DNA of 49,027 nt, from positions 1 through 49,027 of the forward strand of contig NZGD01000097.1 of the NCBI GenBank assembly GCA_002690925.1. Direction: 5' to 3'. The notes beneath the pieces were generated by a model that had not been told where the DNA came from, searched no databases, and saw only the letters and a program-made list of their open reading frames with translations. The DNA is from Rhodopirellula sp. (GTDB lineage Bacteria > Planctomycetota > Planctomycetia > Pirellulales > Pirellulaceae). A program made the position numbers and the translations under genes. Positions 18,165 to 27,196 of this stretch are shown piece by piece; the first letter of the stretch is position 1; every line of letters starts with the position of its first letter.

Positions 18165-19316
18165 ATGAAAACAACACACATGAGATTTAGATTAATGTTG
18201 ACTACCTTTATGTGTTGCGTTGTGGGAGCTTCTGCTCTGTTGCCGCTTGTGGCGTCTGCCAATGATTTGGGCATCGGTTCCAAGGCTCCTGCCTTGAATA
18301 TTGAGCACTGGGTTCAGGATGGGAACGGGTTTTTTAAGCCGGTTACAGAGTTTGAAAAAGACAAAGTTTATGTGGTTGAATTTTGGGCGACGTGGTGCGG
18401 CCCGTGCATTCAAAGTATGCCCCATCTTGCTGACTTGCAAAACAAGTATCGCGGCAATGGAGTACAGATTGTCAGCGTTTCAGATGAGCCTCTTGATACC
18501 GTCAAGGATCTGCTTGGAAAGAAAAATGAGGACTTTGGAAAAACCTTTGCTGAAGTGACTGCTGCTTACTCACTTACGACAGATCCTGATCGTTCGGTCT
18601 ACAAAGATTACATGACAGCTGCGAAGCAACAGGGGATTCCCACTGCGTTTATCGTGGGGAAGACTGGACTTGTGGAATGGATCGGACACCCAATGGAAAT
18701 GGATGGACCGCTCGCTGCCGTTGTTGACGGGAAATGGGATCGGGATGCGTTTGCCCAAGAGATGGTTGCCGAACAGAAAATGCAAGAGAGCATGCAGCGG
18801 CTTTCCATGCTGGCGTCCACAGGTAAATTCGCCGAAGCAATTGCTTTGGCAGAGGCACAGGGCAAGGAAGCGACGACGGATGCCGGTAAGCAGCGGTGGA
18901 TGGAAATCAAATATAGCCTGAAACTTTCAGCCAACTCGCTGGATGATGATTCGCTCATTTTCTTCCGCAACAGAATCAAGGCTCTCAAAAGCGATCCTTT
19001 GGCCATGGCAAGATTCGGCTACTCGCTCTACGGTCAGGCACAACAGGGAGTCGACATCAAACCACTGCTTGACGATGCGGTGGCGGCAATGGAGGAGGTT
19101 GCCAAGGATGCAGAGCCTCAAATGAAACCCTTGATGTTCAATACCTTGGCAATGCTGGCAAGCGAATCAGGCGATCTCAAGAAAGCCATCGCTGCACAGC
19201 AGGCAGCGATTGATTCCACTGATGACGAACGTCAAAAGAAACGTCTGATAGTCATGCTGGATGAGTTCAAGCAAAAAGCTGCTGATGGCAGTGCAGGTGA
19301 CGCGACTGAAAAGTGA
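18165..19316 (+). CDS. TlpA/ResA-like thioredoxin-domain protein, exported
   Basis: A 383-residue protein with a signal peptide (hydrophobic segment about 9-30, then VASAND) and a redoxin/thioredoxin domain of the TlpA-ResA type. The active site is WATWCGPC with cysteines near 78 and 81, followed by QSMPHLADLQNKY. The conserved cis-proline segment is GIPTAFIVGKTG near 170, so the thiol-disulfide fold looks complete. After the domain, residues 215-375 are helical with TPR-like character (EAIALAEAQGKEA, KKAIAAQQAAIDST). The likely place of action is the periplasm, in thiol-disulfide exchange, but the substrate is unknown. The frame starts with TTG at 18159, two codons before the ATG at 18165, and I prefer the ATG. 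It appears to be a single gene. Confidence 0.87.
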   Translation: MKTTHMRFRLMLTTFMCCVVGASALLPLVASANDLGIGSKAPALNIEHWVQDGNGFFKPVTEFEKDKVYVVEFWATWCGPCIQSMPHLADLQNKYRGNGVQIVSVSDEPLDTVKDLLGKKNEDFGKTFAEVTAAYSLTTDPDRSVYKDYMTAAKQQGIPTAFIVGKTGLVEWIGHPMEMDGPLAAVVDGKWDRDAFAQEMVAEQKMQESMQRLSMLASTGKFAEAIALAEAQGKEATTDAGKQRWMEIKYSLKLSANSLDDDSLIFFRNRIKALKSDPLAMARFGYSLYGQAQQGVDIKPLLDDAVAAMEEVAKDAEPQMKPLMFNTLAMLASESGDLKKAIAAQQAAIDSTDDERQKKRLIVMLDEFKQKAADGSAGDATEK

Positions 19317-19962
19317 CGTTGTCTGTTTCGTCTTGAGCTGTGTTCGGCTGATTTCTTGACCGCGAAGAGGGCCTGCGGTCAGGGGATTGATGTGCACACC
19401 TTCCAAGACAAAGCTAGGCGGCGGCGAATCGCCCCATGTAACGGCGGCAACACAGCGTGAACGCCGTCGGTCCCGAGGGTGCCGTTGTGTGCGTTGAGGT
19501 GATGGGGGCGGTGGTGTTGCAGGCTTCGGCACAGGTTTTGAGAATGGTTTACCCCTAGCATTGGGGAAAGCGTAGCTGGATCACGTTTCCCCTAGCCACA
19601 AATAGTTAGTTGGTTGCCCAGCATCCTCATCTTGTCTTTGTCGGGGTGGTGGTCTTACTGGTTCCATTGCGATCCCCGATTTCTCGCATTTCAGTGGAGA
19701 ATCGGATGTCATCGCCCGCCAAAATGAAAGTCATGCAGTTTGCGAGGATTTTCGACTTGCATCATCTGCAGGGTCCAATCCGATGCTTCCACGTATTCAC
19801 ACCACGGACAGGCGTCACTCACAATCCCGCTTCGGTTTGGGAAACCAGGGTTTACGTCCAACCTAAAGTGCACGAGGATGCCACACCCGCGATTGACGGG
19901 GATCGGCGTCGTTCCGTGGGTCTGATTCTCAATTTGCGGGATTTACACTTCAGAAGCTAAAC
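19317..19962. other. Intergenic region with one hairpin, no recognised gene
   Basis: About 645 bp. Several short overlapping frames exist on both strands, but none carries a recognisable domain. The only clear structure is an inverted repeat at 19563-19592, listed separately. Confidence 0.4.
19563..19592. repeat. Inverted repeat in intergenic DNA
   Basis: GGGGAAAGCGT and ACGTTTCCCC form a 10-bp stem with one bulged base around a 9-nt loop, and short CTAG sequences flank it. It could be an operator or a structured RNA end; no T-run follows. Confidence 0.35.
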
Positions 19963-21321
19963 ATGCCGGACTCTGAGACCCCGTTGAATCACGCCGACGA
20001 TCAAGATGCTGATCCGTACGATCTCGCGGTGGCAACTTCGGGCAGTGAGGTACTGCCGGCAAAGCATGGCAAATCGGACTTGGATGCAGAAGATGACGGA
20101 GCGGCTTGGGCGCCGCTGCGTCTGCCCATTTTTAGAGCCTTCTGGATCGCATCCCTGGTTTCCAATTTGGGTACTTGGATCCACGAAGTTGGGGCGGGCT
20201 GGTTGATGACCAGTTTGGATCCTGATCCCCAAATGGTGTCCGCGGTCCGTATTGCGATGTCCGGTCCTATGATTTTTCTGGCAATTCCTGCCGGTGTGCT
20301 CGCGGATCGTGTCGATCGGCGACAACTATTGATCCTAACCCAATTGATGATGTTTTCGTTTGCTTCGTTATTGTCATTGTTGACCTGGCAGCAGGTCATT
20401 ACGTCTTGGTCCTTATTGGCTCTGACGTTTTCCATTGGATTAGGGTTGGTGCTGCATGTTCTGACTTGGCAGGCAACTGTACCTGTGTTGGTTCCTCCGC
20501 CGCAAATTGCCCGTGCGATCGCGTTGGGGAGTATCAGCTTCAACCTGGCGCGAGCCGCTGGGCCCGCTCTGGGGGGTGTGCTGATTGCAACAGCAGGAGT
20601 TTGGGTGGCCTTTGCTGTGAACGCGTTGTCGTTTGCAGGTGTGCTGTTGGTGTTGCTGCTGTGGAAACGTGAGAAGACAGAATCGTCTCGTGGCCTTTCG
20701 TACCAAGAAGCGCTGAAGGAAGGTTTTGTGTATGTGTGTCGGGACCGCACCATGCGCAACGTGTTAGTTGGGGTCATGTTATTCCTTATGCCTGCGACCG
20801 CGCTTTGGTCACTGTTGCCCTTGGTCGCGCGTCAGCAATTGGCTTGGGGAGCTGAGGGTTATGGGTTGCTGGTAACCAGCATCGGCGTTGGGGCCGTGGT
20901 TGCAGCACGGGCCCTACATGCTCTGCATCGCAGGCTGCTGATGGATCGAACATTGGCTGGCAGCATGATCTGCTTCGCAATAGGCCTATTCATTCTTGGC
21001 CATTCAGAGGGAGATACATGGTTGCACGATGCGATTGCACTCGTTGCTTGCTTTGTAATGGGAGCGGCGTGGATGATCTGTTTGACCACCCTCAATGCAA
21101 CGGCTCAGATGACGTTAGCAAACCATCTTCGCGCTCGTGGGATGGGAGTCTACATGACGACGATGGCGTTAGCGATGGCGTTGGGGTCGTTGATCTGGGG
21201 ACAGGTTGCAAGTCAATTTGGTTTGGCTTGGACTCAGTGGTTGGCGGCCGGCACGCTTGTCGTTACCGCAGGGTGCAGCTTCTTGTTTCCAGTTGATCAA
21301 GAGTCTGCTCGGGCAGAGTGA
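19963..21321 (+). CDS. MFS transporter, EntS/MFS_3-like
   Basis: A 452-residue major facilitator superfamily protein of the inner membrane. An acidic N-terminal tail of about 50 residues is followed by RAFWIASLVSNLGTWIHEVGAGWLM, which is typical of the MFS_3 (enterobactin exporter-like) group. The loop between helices 2 and 3 holds the MFS motif A variant GVLADRVDRRQLLI. About twelve hydrophobic segments can be picked out, including helices in the second half with MGAAWMICLTTLNATAQM and MTTMALAMALGSLIWG. The substrate cannot be inferred; relatives export siderophores, drugs or other small molecules. The gene has no operon partner, with an intergenic gap of more than 400 bp on each side. Confidence 0.9.
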   Translation: MPDSETPLNHADDQDADPYDLAVATSGSEVLPAKHGKSDLDAEDDGAAWAPLRLPIFRAFWIASLVSNLGTWIHEVGAGWLMTSLDPDPQMVSAVRIAMSGPMIFLAIPAGVLADRVDRRQLLILTQLMMFSFASLLSLLTWQQVITSWSLLALTFSIGLGLVLHVLTWQATVPVLVPPPQIARAIALGSISFNLARAAGPALGGVLIATAGVWVAFAVNALSFAGVLLVLLLWKREKTESSRGLSYQEALKEGFVYVCRDRTMRNVLVGVMLFLMPATALWSLLPLVARQQLAWGAEGYGLLVTSIGVGAVVAARALHALHRRLLMDRTLAGSMICFAIGLFILGHSEGDTWLHDAIALVACFVMGAAWMICLTTLNATAQMTLANHLRARGMGVYMTTMALAMALGSLIWGQVASQFGLAWTQWLAAGTLVVTAGCSFLFPVDQESARAE

Positions 21322-21734
21322 GCCACAACTGCGCGTGAATCGCATCCAGCAGCTTGAGTTCTGGTCTGGCACCTAAATGATCATTACGCGATGAGGCTGG
21401 AATGTGCTTCCGAACGCGTGCCCCATCAAAATTGCTGGTGTCGAAGTAAATGCGATTCAACGTTCATCTTGATGCAGAAGTAAACGATATGTGTGTCATG
21501 TTGTTGGGGTTGAACGTCCCTGTCCGTCTGGATTTCACCGCATTTGGGGGGGCAGGCACAGTTCTTGGTGCTTCGTCCGCTCCGGGAAAAGGGATCAAAT
21601 ATCACATCAGAGCGACTTCAACGCCTCCAGATTTCACACCCCTCATACACAATTGTTGCGTGGTGTAATAGGATTTTGCGGTTCTGCACTTGAACTTGGC
21701 GGATAACAAGTGACTTTAAAGGATCGATTTACTT
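21322..21734. other. Intergenic region upstream of the first ammonium transporter
   Basis: About 410 bp. No P-II (GlnB/GlnK) gene is present, although such a gene often accompanies amt. A weak sigma-54-like site is listed separately. Confidence 0.45.
21555..21568 (+). promoter_or_regulatory. Weak sigma-54-like promoter candidate
   Basis: GGCAC, five bases, then TTGG resembles the -24/-12 consensus GGCAC-N5-TTGC with one mismatch in the -12 GC. It lies about 165 nt before the amt start. One motif match in a G-rich stretch; chance occurrence is quite possible. Confidence 0.2.
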
Positions 21735-23096
21735 ATGTTGAAGAAACTCTCTCCTCGGATTGTATTTAATCTCGTCTCACTGATTTTGCTCGGAGGTTTG
21801 TCTTGTACGCAAGCCTCCGCTGCCGAAACGGAGGCAATCGTTAACACTGGTGATACAGCATGGGTGCTCGCATCGACGGCCCTTGTGCTATTCATGACGA
21901 TTCCAGCTCTGGCGCTCTTTTATGCCGGGCTGGTTCGTAAAAAAAATGTCTTGTCGGTGTTGATGCAGTGTCTGGTTTTGACTGCCTTGATGTCGATCAT
22001 CTGGGTCGTCTGTGGCTACACGCTTGCGTTCGGAACACCCGAAAGCGAGGCTGTGAATCGCTACATTGGTAGTTGGGATGCTGCCATGATGAATGGCATC
22101 GACAGCTCTTCGGTGTTTGTCACCAGTGGTGATGGTGAACCAGCAAGCGGGATTCCCACAATTCTGTTCGCAGCGTTTCAAATGACCTTTGCGATTATCA
22201 CACCGGCCTTGATGGTCGGTGCTTTTGTTGAACGTATGAAGTTTTCTGCGGTCCTGCTTTTTTCCAGCATTTGGCTTTTGGTTGTGTACGTCCCGATTTG
22301 TCACATGACATGGGGCGGGGGTGTTTACAGCGACATGGGTGTCATGGACTTTGCAGGCGGAATCGTCGTTCATGTGACGGCTGGCTTGGGGGCCTTGGTG
22401 GCTTGCATCATGGTGGGCCCACGCTCAGGTTATCCCCGAGAGTTGGAGCCACCCCACAACATGACGATGACCGTCACCGGAACAGGAATGCTCTGGGTTG
22501 GCTGGTTTGGCTTCAACGCGGGTAGTGCTTTGGGGGCTAACGGTGACGCCGCGATGGCTCTGTTCGTTACGCATCTTTCTGCGGCTACCGCGACCTTGGT
22601 CTGGCTTGCAATTGAATGGTGGCAACTGGGGAAACCGAGTGTGCTAGGCGCTGCTACTGGTTCTATCGCAGGCCTGGCCGCGATCACGCCAGCATCAGGT
22701 TATGTTGGACCGTTAGGGGCGTTGGCGATTGGAGCAGCGTCTGCTTTTCTGTGCTACGTGTTTGCAACCAAACTCAAGCAGCGTTTTGGATATGACGATT
22801 CGCTTGATGTGTTTGGCGTTCATGGTGTTGGTGGTTTTCTTGGAACGATCCTTTGTGGCATTTTTGCTGCGGAAATGTTTGGGGGAAATCAGGCCGGTAA
22901 CGAAAGCTACAGCATTGCAGGCAGTGTATGGACCCAATTTGTGGGCGCATCGTCGGCGGCCATTTATACGATCATCGCGACCATCGTGATTCTCAAGCTA
23001 ACTCAGTTGCTTGTCGGCCTGCGAGTCGATGCCACCACGGAAACTCGCGGTCTTGACCTGACTGAGCACGAAGAACGTGGCTACATCCTGCACTGA
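21735..23096 (+). CDS. amt: Ammonium transporter (first of two)
   Basis: A 453-residue Amt/MEP/Rh-family ammonium channel of the inner membrane. The N terminus looks like a cleavable signal peptide (hydrophobic segment, then SCTQASAAE), as in Escherichia coli AmtB. Eleven or so transmembrane helices are evident. Family signatures include TIPALALFYAGLVRKKNVLSV, ICHMTWGGG with the first of the twin pore histidines, and DVFGVHGVGGFLGT with the second; both pore histidines are therefore present. The C-terminal tail, GLDLTEHEERGY, matches the conserved cytoplasmic region that P-II proteins contact. The next gene is a second, convergent amt copy with its stop about 210 bp away. No glnB/glnK gene is adjacent. 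Confidence 0.96.
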   Translation: MLKKLSPRIVFNLVSLILLGGLSCTQASAAETEAIVNTGDTAWVLASTALVLFMTIPALALFYAGLVRKKNVLSVLMQCLVLTALMSIIWVVCGYTLAFGTPESEAVNRYIGSWDAAMMNGIDSSSVFVTSGDGEPASGIPTILFAAFQMTFAIITPALMVGAFVERMKFSAVLLFSSIWLLVVYVPICHMTWGGGVYSDMGVMDFAGGIVVHVTAGLGALVACIMVGPRSGYPRELEPPHNMTMTVTGTGMLWVGWFGFNAGSALGANGDAAMALFVTHLSAATATLVWLAIEWWQLGKPSVLGAATGSIAGLAAITPASGYVGPLGALAIGAASAFLCYVFATKLKQRFGYDDSLDVFGVHGVGGFLGTILCGIFAAEMFGGNQAGNESYSIAGSVWTQFVGASSAAIYTIIATIVILKLTQLLVGLRVDATTETRGLDLTEHEERGYILH

Positions 23097-23209
23097 TCTG
23101 TGCGGTGATTGATGGCTGATGCCTGCGAAACGAGCGAGCTTGCTTGTGATGCAACAACACAGCCCTCATGAGTCGCGAAGTCATTCGATTGTTTGTAGCG
23201 TTAATGACA

Positions 23210-23238
23210 GCGGCCGCCACGTTGAACGTGACGGCCGC
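23210..23238. terminator. Hairpin between the convergent amt genes
   Basis: GCGGCCG pairs with CGGCCGC and CAC with GTG across one mismatch, giving a compact GC-rich stem. It lies about midway between two convergent stops, so it could act in both directions, but neither strand has a T-run. Confidence 0.4.
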
Positions 23239-23303
23239 GTGGGTGGTTGCTAGAACGAAGCTTACCAACGGAGTTGGGGCTGTTGGGCAAGCTGGTGCTG
23301 AAC

Positions 23304-24848
23304 TTACGCCAGCATGTAACCTTCTTCACCATGAGCGGTGATGTCGAGTCCGCGCTGCTCTTCTTCGGCGGGCACACGCAAACCAATCGTCACGTCGAGT
23401 AACTTCAGCAGCACCAAGCTTCCGATACCTGCAAAGGCTACGGTGATCAGTACGGCAGCGATCTGACCAATCACAAGTGTTGGGTCACCGCCGGATTCGA
23501 TCAAGCCGATTGGTACACCGCTGCTTACATCCCAGCAGACACGGCTCGCAAAAACACCCGTCAGAACCGCACCAAGACCACCCCCAATGCCGTGAACACC
23601 AAAGGCATCAAGGGCATCGTCATAACCAAGCTTGTGCTTCAACCACGAGCAGGCAAAGTAGCAGACCAGACCTGCGGTTGCTCCCATGAGCAAGGCTGGC
23701 ATCAAGTTCACGAATCCAGCTGCTGGGGTGATGCAGACCAGGCCAGCGACTGCACCACTGCTGGCGCCAAGTACGGTTGGCTTGCCAAGAATGAGCCATT
23801 CGGCCAACGCCCAAGTCACAGCCCCTGCTGCCGCCGCAAAGTGCGTCGTTGCGAAAGCACTGCTTGTCAAACCATCGGACAGCAGTTCGCTTCCTGCATT
23901 GAAGCCGAACCAGCCCACCCACAGCATCGCTGCTCCCAAAGCTGTGTAGGTCAGGTTGTGAGGCTGGATAGGTTCTTTCAGGTATCCCATCCGTGGACCA
24001 ATCAGGATCGCAGCAACCAGTGCTGAAATCCCGCTGCTGATGTGAACGACGGTCCCACCTGCAAAGTCGAGAGCACCACCAAGAATGGAGGTTTCGCTGT
24101 AAGACAGCGGTCCACCATCCCATACCCAATGGCATAGAGGGCAATAGATAAAAGTGCCCCAGGCGATCGAGAAAATCACCATGGAAGCAAATTTCATGCG
24201 TTCGGCAAAGGCACCACATATCAATGCTGGGGTAATGATGAAGAACATGCCCTGAAACAGCATATGGGTCATTCGGGCCATGTCGCCTTCCATCGGTGTG
24301 ACAGGTTCACCAAGCGTAGTGCTCCATTCACGTTGCACACCATTCATGAGGAAGTAGTCACCGTTTCCGATCCATCCCCCGTCTCCGCCAAACTCCAGAG
24401 AGTACCCATAAGTGGCCCAGATGACGGTCATCAGTCCCATCAGGAAAATGCACTGCATCATCACGCTCAGGACGTTCTTGCGACGTACCAAGCCACCATA
24501 GAACAGGGCTAACCCGGGTGCTGTCATGAAAAGAACCAAAGCACAACAGACCAGCATCCATGCGTTGTGGGCTGCGTAAGAGCTATTCGCAATTTCACTA
24601 TCGGTGAGGCTGCCCGCGGTCAAACCATCGGCTTTGATGGCTGCAGCTGTTTCGGAAAGCTCCTCCTTCATCTCCTCGGTGATGTTGTTACTCGAGGAGA
24701 CCGTACCTCCAACGCTGTCGATAATGGCATCGGATTGAGAGGTGCCCGAGTCTTGAGCAAAGAGCGGTGTTTCGGGGAAATACACCGTTGTTAGGGCGAG
24801 CGCCCCTAGAAAAAACCATAGACTTTTCGAGCCACACACAGTTACCAC
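23304..24848 (-). CDS. amt: Ammonium transporter (second of two, extended N terminus)
   Basis: A 514-residue Amt-family channel, clearly paralogous to the plus-strand copy at 21.7-23.1 kb. It has the same signatures: GLALFYGGLVRRKNVLSVMMQ, CPLCHWVWDGG with the first pore histidine (Trp-Val-Trp rather than Met-Thr-Trp after it), DAFGVHGIGGGLGA with the second, and the tail GLDITAHGEEGYML. It differs by an extended, acidic, Ser-rich region of about 65 residues between the signal peptide and the first transmembrane helix (residues 31-95), which should lie outside the membrane. The two copies are convergent. The differing N-terminal region and pore surroundings suggest that they are not a recent duplication. 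Start ATG at 24848. Confidence 0.95.
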   Translation of the reverse strand: MVTVCGSKSLWFFLGALALTTVYFPETPLFAQDSGTSQSDAIIDSVGGTVSSSNNITEEMKEELSETAAAIKADGLTAGSLTDSEIANSSYAAHNAWMLVCCALVLFMTAPGLALFYGGLVRRKNVLSVMMQCIFLMGLMTVIWATYGYSLEFGGDGGWIGNGDYFLMNGVQREWSTTLGEPVTPMEGDMARMTHMLFQGMFFIITPALICGAFAERMKFASMVIFSIAWGTFIYCPLCHWVWDGGPLSYSETSILGGALDFAGGTVVHISSGISALVAAILIGPRMGYLKEPIQPHNLTYTALGAAMLWVGWFGFNAGSELLSDGLTSSAFATTHFAAAAGAVTWALAEWLILGKPTVLGASSGAVAGLVCITPAAGFVNLMPALLMGATAGLVCYFACSWLKHKLGYDDALDAFGVHGIGGGLGAVLTGVFASRVCWDVSSGVPIGLIESGGDPTLVIGQIAAVLITVAFAGIGSLVLLKLLDVTIGLRVPAEEEQRGLDITAHGEEGYMLA

Positions 24849-25216
24849 CTTTATTTGTTATTGCGCGTAAGAATGAGTCCCGGCTCCTCGCACAAAGTGC
24901 TTCCCGTCGATTGCTGCCGCCTATGGTTCCTGCCTGTTGATTTGGAACACAGCAATCTTGATCTGGAGCGGGTGTAATAAAACCCGGTTTGTAAGGGCTG
25001 TTTTCAGCCGCACATAGGATAAACCCCCGTGCAGTAGCTTCCTAGATGGCGTTGCCGTGTCTGAGGGGTGAGGGCACAGGCCTTTTCAGTCCATTGCAGA
25101 CGACCTTATCGATTATTCTGCCGTCTTATCGCATCGGGTGACTGCGTCGTTTGGGGCCATTCTTTCGATCATTTAGCGAACACACCCGGTTTCCAGAGTG
25201 CCCCCGCAGCCGATGA
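24849..25216. other. Intergenic region between the second amt and lepA
   Basis: Nearly 370 bp. It should contain the promoter for the minus-strand amt near 24850-25000. No gene is recognised. Confidence 0.45.
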
Positions 25217-25249
25217 GAAAACGTGCACGGCCTTCCGGGCCGTGCACGT
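25217..25249 (-). terminator. Intrinsic terminator after lepA
   Basis: A perfect 12-bp inverted repeat (25221-25232 with 25238-25249) around a 5-nt loop. Read on the minus strand it is followed by TTTTCTC, a short T-rich run. It is about 65 nt after the lepA stop. Confidence 0.75.
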
Positions 25250-25312
25250 CTCAAACTCAGTTCAGTGGGTTTTAACGCATCAGTGGGTGTCAATGCAGCG
25301 ATCAGGTCGCGA

Positions 25313-27112
25313 TCAACCTTGCTCGCTATCGCTCAGAACAGCCATGAACGCTTTCTGGCTGATCTCAACATTCCCGATCGCCTTCATGCGTTTTTTGCCC
25401 TCTTTCTGCTTTTGCAGGAGTTTTCGTTTTCGAGTGATGTCACCACCGTAACACTTGGCAGTCACATTCTTGCGCATGGCCGGCACCGTTTCGCGGGCGA
25501 TCACGCGACTGCCAATGGCAGCTTGCACGGCGACTTCGAACATATGTCGTTCGATTTCAGCTTTCAGCTTCTTGGCGACGGCTCTGCCACGCCGATCAGC
25601 GTCTGCCCGGTTGCAAACCACACTCAGGGCATCAACACGTTTGCCATTGACCATGATGTCCAGGCGGCACAGGTCGGCTGCCTCGTAGCCCACCATCTCG
25701 TAGTCAAGCGTTCCATAGCCGCGTGTGCAGCTTTTGATCTTGTCATGCAGGTCGTAGACGACTTCGGCCAGTGGAATATCGTAGGTGATCATGGCTCTCT
25801 GGGCGCCCAGGTATTCCTGGGATTGCTGTATGCCACGACGTTCTTGGCATAACTTCATGACAGCACCGATGAAGTCGGTGGGGACAATCACGCTGCAACG
25901 TACAATTGGCTGACGAAACTCTTCCACGTCACCGGGATCTGGAACGTCCTGGGGTTTGTGAATGCTGATCGTTTCACCCCGTTTGTTGACGATCTCATAA
26001 GTCACATTGGGAGCTGTCTGGACGAGGTCAATATCGGCCTCGTTTTCGAGACGCTGCTGGATAATCTCCATGTGCAAAAGGCCAAGGAAACCGCAGCGGA
26101 AACCAAAGCCGAGTGCGTCACTGGTTTCAGGTTCAAATTCAAAACTCGGGTCGTTGACTGCAAGTCTTTCCAACGCATCACGCAGTTCACTGAAGTCCTG
26201 TCCATCGCTGGGAAATAGGCCACAGTACACCATGCGTTTTGGGCGGGCGTAACCTGGCAATGGCTCTGCCGGTGCTTTGCCAGCGATACTGATCGTGTCA
26301 CCAATGTGGACGTCACCCAAACTCTTGATGTTGCAAATCAGGTAGCCAACCTGTCCTGCCTGCAATGACTCACAAGCCTCACGCTGAGGGACAAACCGAC
26401 CCAGTTCTACCACTTCGTGTTGGGTTCCCGCTCGCAGGAATTGAATCTTTTGTCCCTTGGTAACGGTGCCTTCCATGATCCGCACGTACGTGATCGCGCC
26501 CCGATAGTCGTCATAGTTCGAGTCAAAAACCATCGCCTGAAGAACTGCATCGGGATCACCTGATGGCGGGGGGATGTGTTCGATGATCGCGTCCACCAGT
26601 GCATCGACTCCTACGCCCGTCTTTGCGCTGACCCGAACACAGTCGTCAGGGTCAGTGCCCAGTGAATTCATCATCTCTTCAGCGACTTCGTCAGGGCGAG
26701 CGTGAGTCAGATCAATCTTGTTGATGACAGGAATGATCTGCAATTCATGTTCCATCGCTGCGTAGGCGTTGGCTACGGTTTGGGCTTCTACCCCTTGAAA
26801 GGCATCGACTAATAATAGCGCTCCCTCACAACATGCAAGAGAACGCGATACTTCGTACTGAAAATCCACGTGTCCCGGTGTGTCGATCAAGTTCAATTCG
26901 TAGGTTTTGCCCCCACGTTGGAACTTCATGGCGACAGCACGAGCCTTGATTGTGATTCCCCGCTGTCGCTCCAATTCCAAATCATCCAGTAACTGGTCCT
27001 TCATTTCGCGACGCGTGACCGTTCCGGTGTGCTCCAGTAATCGATCAGCAAGGGTACTCTTGCCATGGTCGATGTGTGCAATGATACAGAAGTTGCGAAT
27101 GTTTTCTGACAT
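25313..27112 (-). CDS. lepA: Elongation factor 4 (LepA), back-translocating GTPase
   Basis: EF-4 (LepA), a ribosome-binding GTPase that acts on stalled or mis-translocated ribosomes; its precise role in cells is debated. At 599 residues it has the standard length. GTPase motifs are AHIDHGKST (12-20), ERQRGITIKA, DTPGHVDF, NKIDL and the later SAKTG. The LepA-specific parts follow: ALGFGFRCGFLGLLHMEIIQQRLE, and the unique C-terminal domain with YGGDITRKRKLLQKQKEGKK. The C terminus is intact. It begins at ATG 27112. The ROK kinase gene is 84 bp upstream on the same strand, so co-transcription is possible. A strong hairpin lies after the stop codon. Confidence 0.98.
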   Translation of the reverse strand: MSENIRNFCIIAHIDHGKSTLADRLLEHTGTVTRREMKDQLLDDLELERQRGITIKARAVAMKFQRGGKTYELNLIDTPGHVDFQYEVSRSLACCEGALLLVDAFQGVEAQTVANAYAAMEHELQIIPVINKIDLTHARPDEVAEEMMNSLGTDPDDCVRVSAKTGVGVDALVDAIIEHIPPPSGDPDAVLQAMVFDSNYDDYRGAITYVRIMEGTVTKGQKIQFLRAGTQHEVVELGRFVPQREACESLQAGQVGYLICNIKSLGDVHIGDTISIAGKAPAEPLPGYARPKRMVYCGLFPSDGQDFSELRDALERLAVNDPSFEFEPETSDALGFGFRCGFLGLLHMEIIQQRLENEADIDLVQTAPNVTYEIVNKRGETISIHKPQDVPDPGDVEEFRQPIVRCSVIVPTDFIGAVMKLCQERRGIQQSQEYLGAQRAMITYDIPLAEVVYDLHDKIKSCTRGYGTLDYEMVGYEAADLCRLDIMVNGKRVDALSVVCNRADADRRGRAVAKKLKAEIERHMFEVAVQAAIGSRVIARETVPAMRKNVTAKCYGGDITRKRKLLQKQKEGKKRMKAIGNVEISQKAFMAVLSDSEQG

Positions 27113-27196
27113 GTGTGATTTTACAGGTGCAGTGTTTTGTGCGGTCGGTGTTTTATACAGGCAGTATTCTGTGCAGGGCTTGCGATTATGAAACGC

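Noticed and set aside
19610..19960. A 116-codon plus-strand frame just before the MFS gene
   Set aside because: It ends close to the MFS start and could be a small coupled gene, but it has no recognisable domain, membrane segment or ribosome-binding site, and other frames in the region are equally long.
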